Origin: DASQPA01 sp035644215
GTDB lineage: Bacteria > Acidobacteriota > Thermoanaerobaculia > Multivoradales > UBA5704
Assembly: GCA_035644215.1 (NCBI GenBank)
Contig: DASQPA010000224.1
Span: 1 to 5,909, forward strand
Direction: 5' to 3'
Length of the DNA: 5,909 nucleotides
Both the position numbers and the translations under genes were made by a program. Shown here in pieces: positions 4,331 to 5,909 of the stretch. The stretch's first letter is position 1; every line of letters starts with the position of its first letter. The notes beneath the pieces are model-generated. The model searched no databases. It saw only the letters and a list, made by a program, of their open reading frames with translations, and was not told the origin of the DNA.

Positions 4331-5909
4331 ATGGAGACAAGCCGGCCTCTTTCCCCTCACCCCCCCGACCCCCCTCTCCCGGCCCGCCCCCCCGTTCCCC
4401 CGGGAGAGGGGGGAGAAAGCCTCCTATGCACACGGCTCCCCTCTCCCGGCGGTCGGGGTGGGCGGGCCGGGAGAGGGGCTGGGGGTGAGGGCCCACGGCG
4501 CCGCGCCCTCCTCCTGGGCCTCGCCGGCATCCTGACCGCCCTGATCGCCCTGTTCGCCCTCCACGGCTGCCGCGGCGAGGGTGCCGACGCAGCCCGTAAC
4601 ACCGCCCATCCCTCCGGCCCCCTCGCCGTGCCGGCCGTGGTCCGTGCCGCCGGCCGGATTCCGGGCGGCCGGCCGGTCCTCTTCGTCGGTTGGGACGGCG
4701 CCGACTGGCAGCTCCTGGACACCTACCTGGCCGCGGGGACGATGCCGAACCTCGCGGCGCTGGTCCGGGAGGGGCGCTCGGGGGTGCTCTCGACGCTCCA
4801 TCCACCGCTCTCGCCGCTCGTCTGGACGACGATGATGACCGGGGTGTCCCCCGTGGAGCACGGCATCCTCGATTTCACCCGCTTCCACCCGGTGACGGGG
4901 GAGCGCGAGCCGATCACCCGCGCCGAGCGGCGGGTGCCGGCGTTGTGGAACCTGGTCTCCTTGGCCGGCCGGAGCATCGCGGTCTTCGGCCTGTGGGCCA
5001 CTTGGCCGGCCGAGCCGGTCGACGGCCTCGTGGTCTCCGACCGCCTGTTCTCCTTCCAGAACCCCGAGACCACCCCGCCGCCCGGTGTCGTCTACCCAGC
5101 GGCGGAGGAGGCCTGGGCCCGCGAGACCCTCCAGGCGACCGAGAAGGAGATCGGCTTCGCCACCCTCCACGGCTACCTTCCCTGGCTGACCGAGGAGGGC
5201 TACCGTCACCTCCTCACCCAGCCCGATCCCTACACCCAACCCGCCGCCGCCCTGCGCCGCATCCTGGTCGAGACCGCGGTCTATGATCGGCTGGCGACCG
5301 GCTGGCTCGCCCGCCATCGGCCGGACCTGACGATCGTCTACTTCCAGGGGAGCGACGCCATCGGCCACGTCTTCGCCCCCTACGCCCCGCCGCGCCAGCC
5401 GGGGATCTCGGCGGAGGACTTCGCGCGCTACAGCGGCGTCCCCCAGGCCTATTTCGCCGACCTCGACCGCCGGCTCGGGGGCTATCGCGAGATCGCCCAA
5501 CGCCAGGGGGCGATCCTGGTGCTCGCCTCGGACCACGGCTTCCGCTGGCAGGAGGGGAGGCCGCAGGGCCTGGCGAGCGCCGCGGCGGCCACCGCCGGCC
5601 GCTGGCACCGGGACGAGGGGATCTATCTCCTCTGGGGACCGGGGATCCCGGCGATCCCGCCTGGACCGGAACCCGGCAAGCACACCGAACGCGGCAGCGT
5701 GCGGCAGATGACGGCGACCCTCCTCGCCCTCCTCGGCCTGCCCCCCGGCGAAGGGCTCGCTGGGCCGGCCCTCCCCGGCGTACGAGAGTTGGGAGGGACC
5801 CCGATCCGCTATGCCGCCTACTTCCGCCCGGGTGCGCCGCCGGTCACGGGTACGGGGAGCAGCGGGGGCGGGGAGGAGATCGCCAAGCTGAAGGCCCTGG
5901 GGTACGTGG
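4331..5909 (+). CDS. Type I phosphodiesterase/nucleotide pyrophosphatase-like enzyme, alkaline phosphatase superfamily (3' end outside window)
   Basis: This predicted two-metal phosphodiesterase or phosphotransferase acts outside the cytoplasm. From ATG 4331 it reads 526 residues to the window edge. A basic PRRRA stretch (55-59) and a hydrophobic segment (60-77) form a signal or anchor ending ALHGC (Cys80), a possible though atypical lipobox with His at -2. The catalytic core carries the metal-ligand Asp122 (GWDGADW), the likely nucleophile Ser161 (SPLVWTTMMTG, aligned with the Thr of nucleotide pyrophosphatases) and His177 (VEHGI). It continues with Asp342 and His346 (SDAIGHVF), Asp401 and His402 (SDHGF) and His451 (GKHTERG). 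The VRQMTATLLALLGLP segment is the usual near-terminal helix. The visible part ends KLKALGYV, typical of C-termini in this superfamily, so few residues may be missing, although some relatives continue into TPR repeats. Residues 8-54 are encoded mostly by the REP-like repeat pair and are Pro/Gly/Arg-rich and unlike the family, so the true start is uncertain. The next in-frame alternatives (GTG 4628, 4637) would remove the anchor. Substrate is unknown. Confidence 0.85.
   Translation, partial: METSRPLSPHPPDPPLPARPPVPPGEGGESLLCTRLPSPGGRGGRAGRGAGGEGPRRRALLLGLAGILTALIALFALHGCRGEGADAARNTAHPSGPLAVPAVVRAAGRIPGGRPVLFVGWDGADWQLLDTYLAAGTMPNLAALVREGRSGVLSTLHPPLSPLVWTTMMTGVSPVEHGILDFTRFHPVTGEREPITRAERRVPALWNLVSLAGRSIAVFGLWATWPAEPVDGLVVSDRLFSFQNPETTPPPGVVYPAAEEAWARETLQATEKEIGFATLHGYLPWLTEEGYRHLLTQPDPYTQPAAALRRILVETAVYDRLATGWLARHRPDLTIVYFQGSDAIGHVFAPYAPPRQPGISAEDFARYSGVPQAYFADLDRRLGGYREIAQRQGAILVLASDHGFRWQEGRPQGLASAAAATAGRWHRDEGIYLLWGPGIPAIPPGPEPGKHTERGSVRQMTATLLALLGLPPGEGLAGPALPGVRELGGTPIRYAAYFRPGAPPVTGTGSSGGGEEIAKLKALGYV
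4354..4415 (+). repeat. REP-like palindromic repeat, copy A
   Basis: This copy begins with a CCTCACCCCC-type lead and forms a 14-bp perfect stem (4369-4382 with 4400-4413; core CCCTCTCCCGG/CCGGGAGAGGG) around a 17-nt loop. Copy B is the same unit in inverted orientation. I see no RAYT-type transposase gene in the window. Confidence 0.8.
4436..4491 (-). repeat. REP-like palindromic repeat, copy B (inverted)
   Basis: The reverse complement begins CCCTCACCCCCAGCCCCTC and aligns with copy A throughout. The stem is 12 bp (4438-4449 with 4467-4478), and the loop is again 17 nt and contains the same GGCGGGC-type sequence. The copies are separated by 20 nt (4416-4435), so the whole 4354-4491 block is an inverted doublet like the BIMEs of enterobacteria. 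It ends 5 nt before the basic codons preceding the phosphodiesterase's hydrophobic segment. Confidence 0.8.

Noticed and set aside
4354..4491. Possible CRISPR repeats or intrinsic terminator in the palindromic block
   Set aside because: There are only two copies, in inverted orientation, with no regular spacers. The stems lack a following T-run and face into a gene.
4284..4535. Plus-strand open frame of 83 codons (MARQIISRG...) through the REP-like doublet
   Set aside because: It is composed almost entirely of repeat sequence, stops inside the phosphodiesterase signal region and resembles no protein. It remains open only because the repeat lacks stop codons.
4424..5683. Minus-strand open frame of 419 codons opposite the phosphodiesterase gene
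   Set aside because: The plus strand carries all the expected metal-ligand motifs. The minus frame is Arg/Gly/Asp-rich without motifs and is a by-product of high G+C.

Overview
The window is very G+C-rich, and its genes favour G- or C-ending codons, so long open frames also appear on non-coding strands. Three things suggest an Acidobacteriota-like or similar high-GC Gram-negative bacterium: a secreted PEGA-domain protein, a TonB C-terminal remnant, and an alkaline-phosphatase-superfamily enzyme whose visible part ends in an LKALGYV-type motif. This assignment is an inference. I see no rRNA, tRNA, CRISPR array or transposase.

Left part (1-1844): the 3' end of a DUF3891-like gene (+) converges on a small XRE-type regulator gene (-). 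Across a divergent spacer lies an O6-alkylguanine-DNA alkyltransferase gene (+). The spacer is unusually rich in small symmetric motifs: an imperfect hairpin, a TAAGTT/AACTTA dyad over a possible -10 box, and four occurrences of an ATTTCG(C/G)G box. A 13-bp hairpin separates the alkyltransferase gene from the convergent gene to its right.

Middle (1845-4285, all -): in transcription order these are a broken TonB-type gene remnant, a family 2 glycosyltransferase, and a secreted Gly/His/aromatic-rich protein with two PEGA domains. The last two overlap by 14 nt, and the ribosome binding site of the second lies inside the first, so they look translationally coupled. The grouping suggests envelope or surface biology.

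Right part (4331-5909, +): a membrane-anchored or lipoprotein-like phosphodiesterase of the type I phosphodiesterase/nucleotide pyrophosphatase family runs off the right edge. It keeps every metal-ligand motif I looked for. The only in-frame ATG lies upstream of a pair of inverted, palindromic, REP-like repeats (4354-4491). If that start is used, the repeat pair is translated as an extra N-terminal extension of about 50 residues. If it is not, the repeat probably supplies the ribosome binding site or start region and a frame discrepancy remains. This arrangement is the most unusual thing in the window.

No complete new defence or mobile system is evident. The genes are mostly recognisable families, and the novelty lies in the repeat/gene-start arrangement, the decayed TonB gene and the motif-rich regulator spacer.
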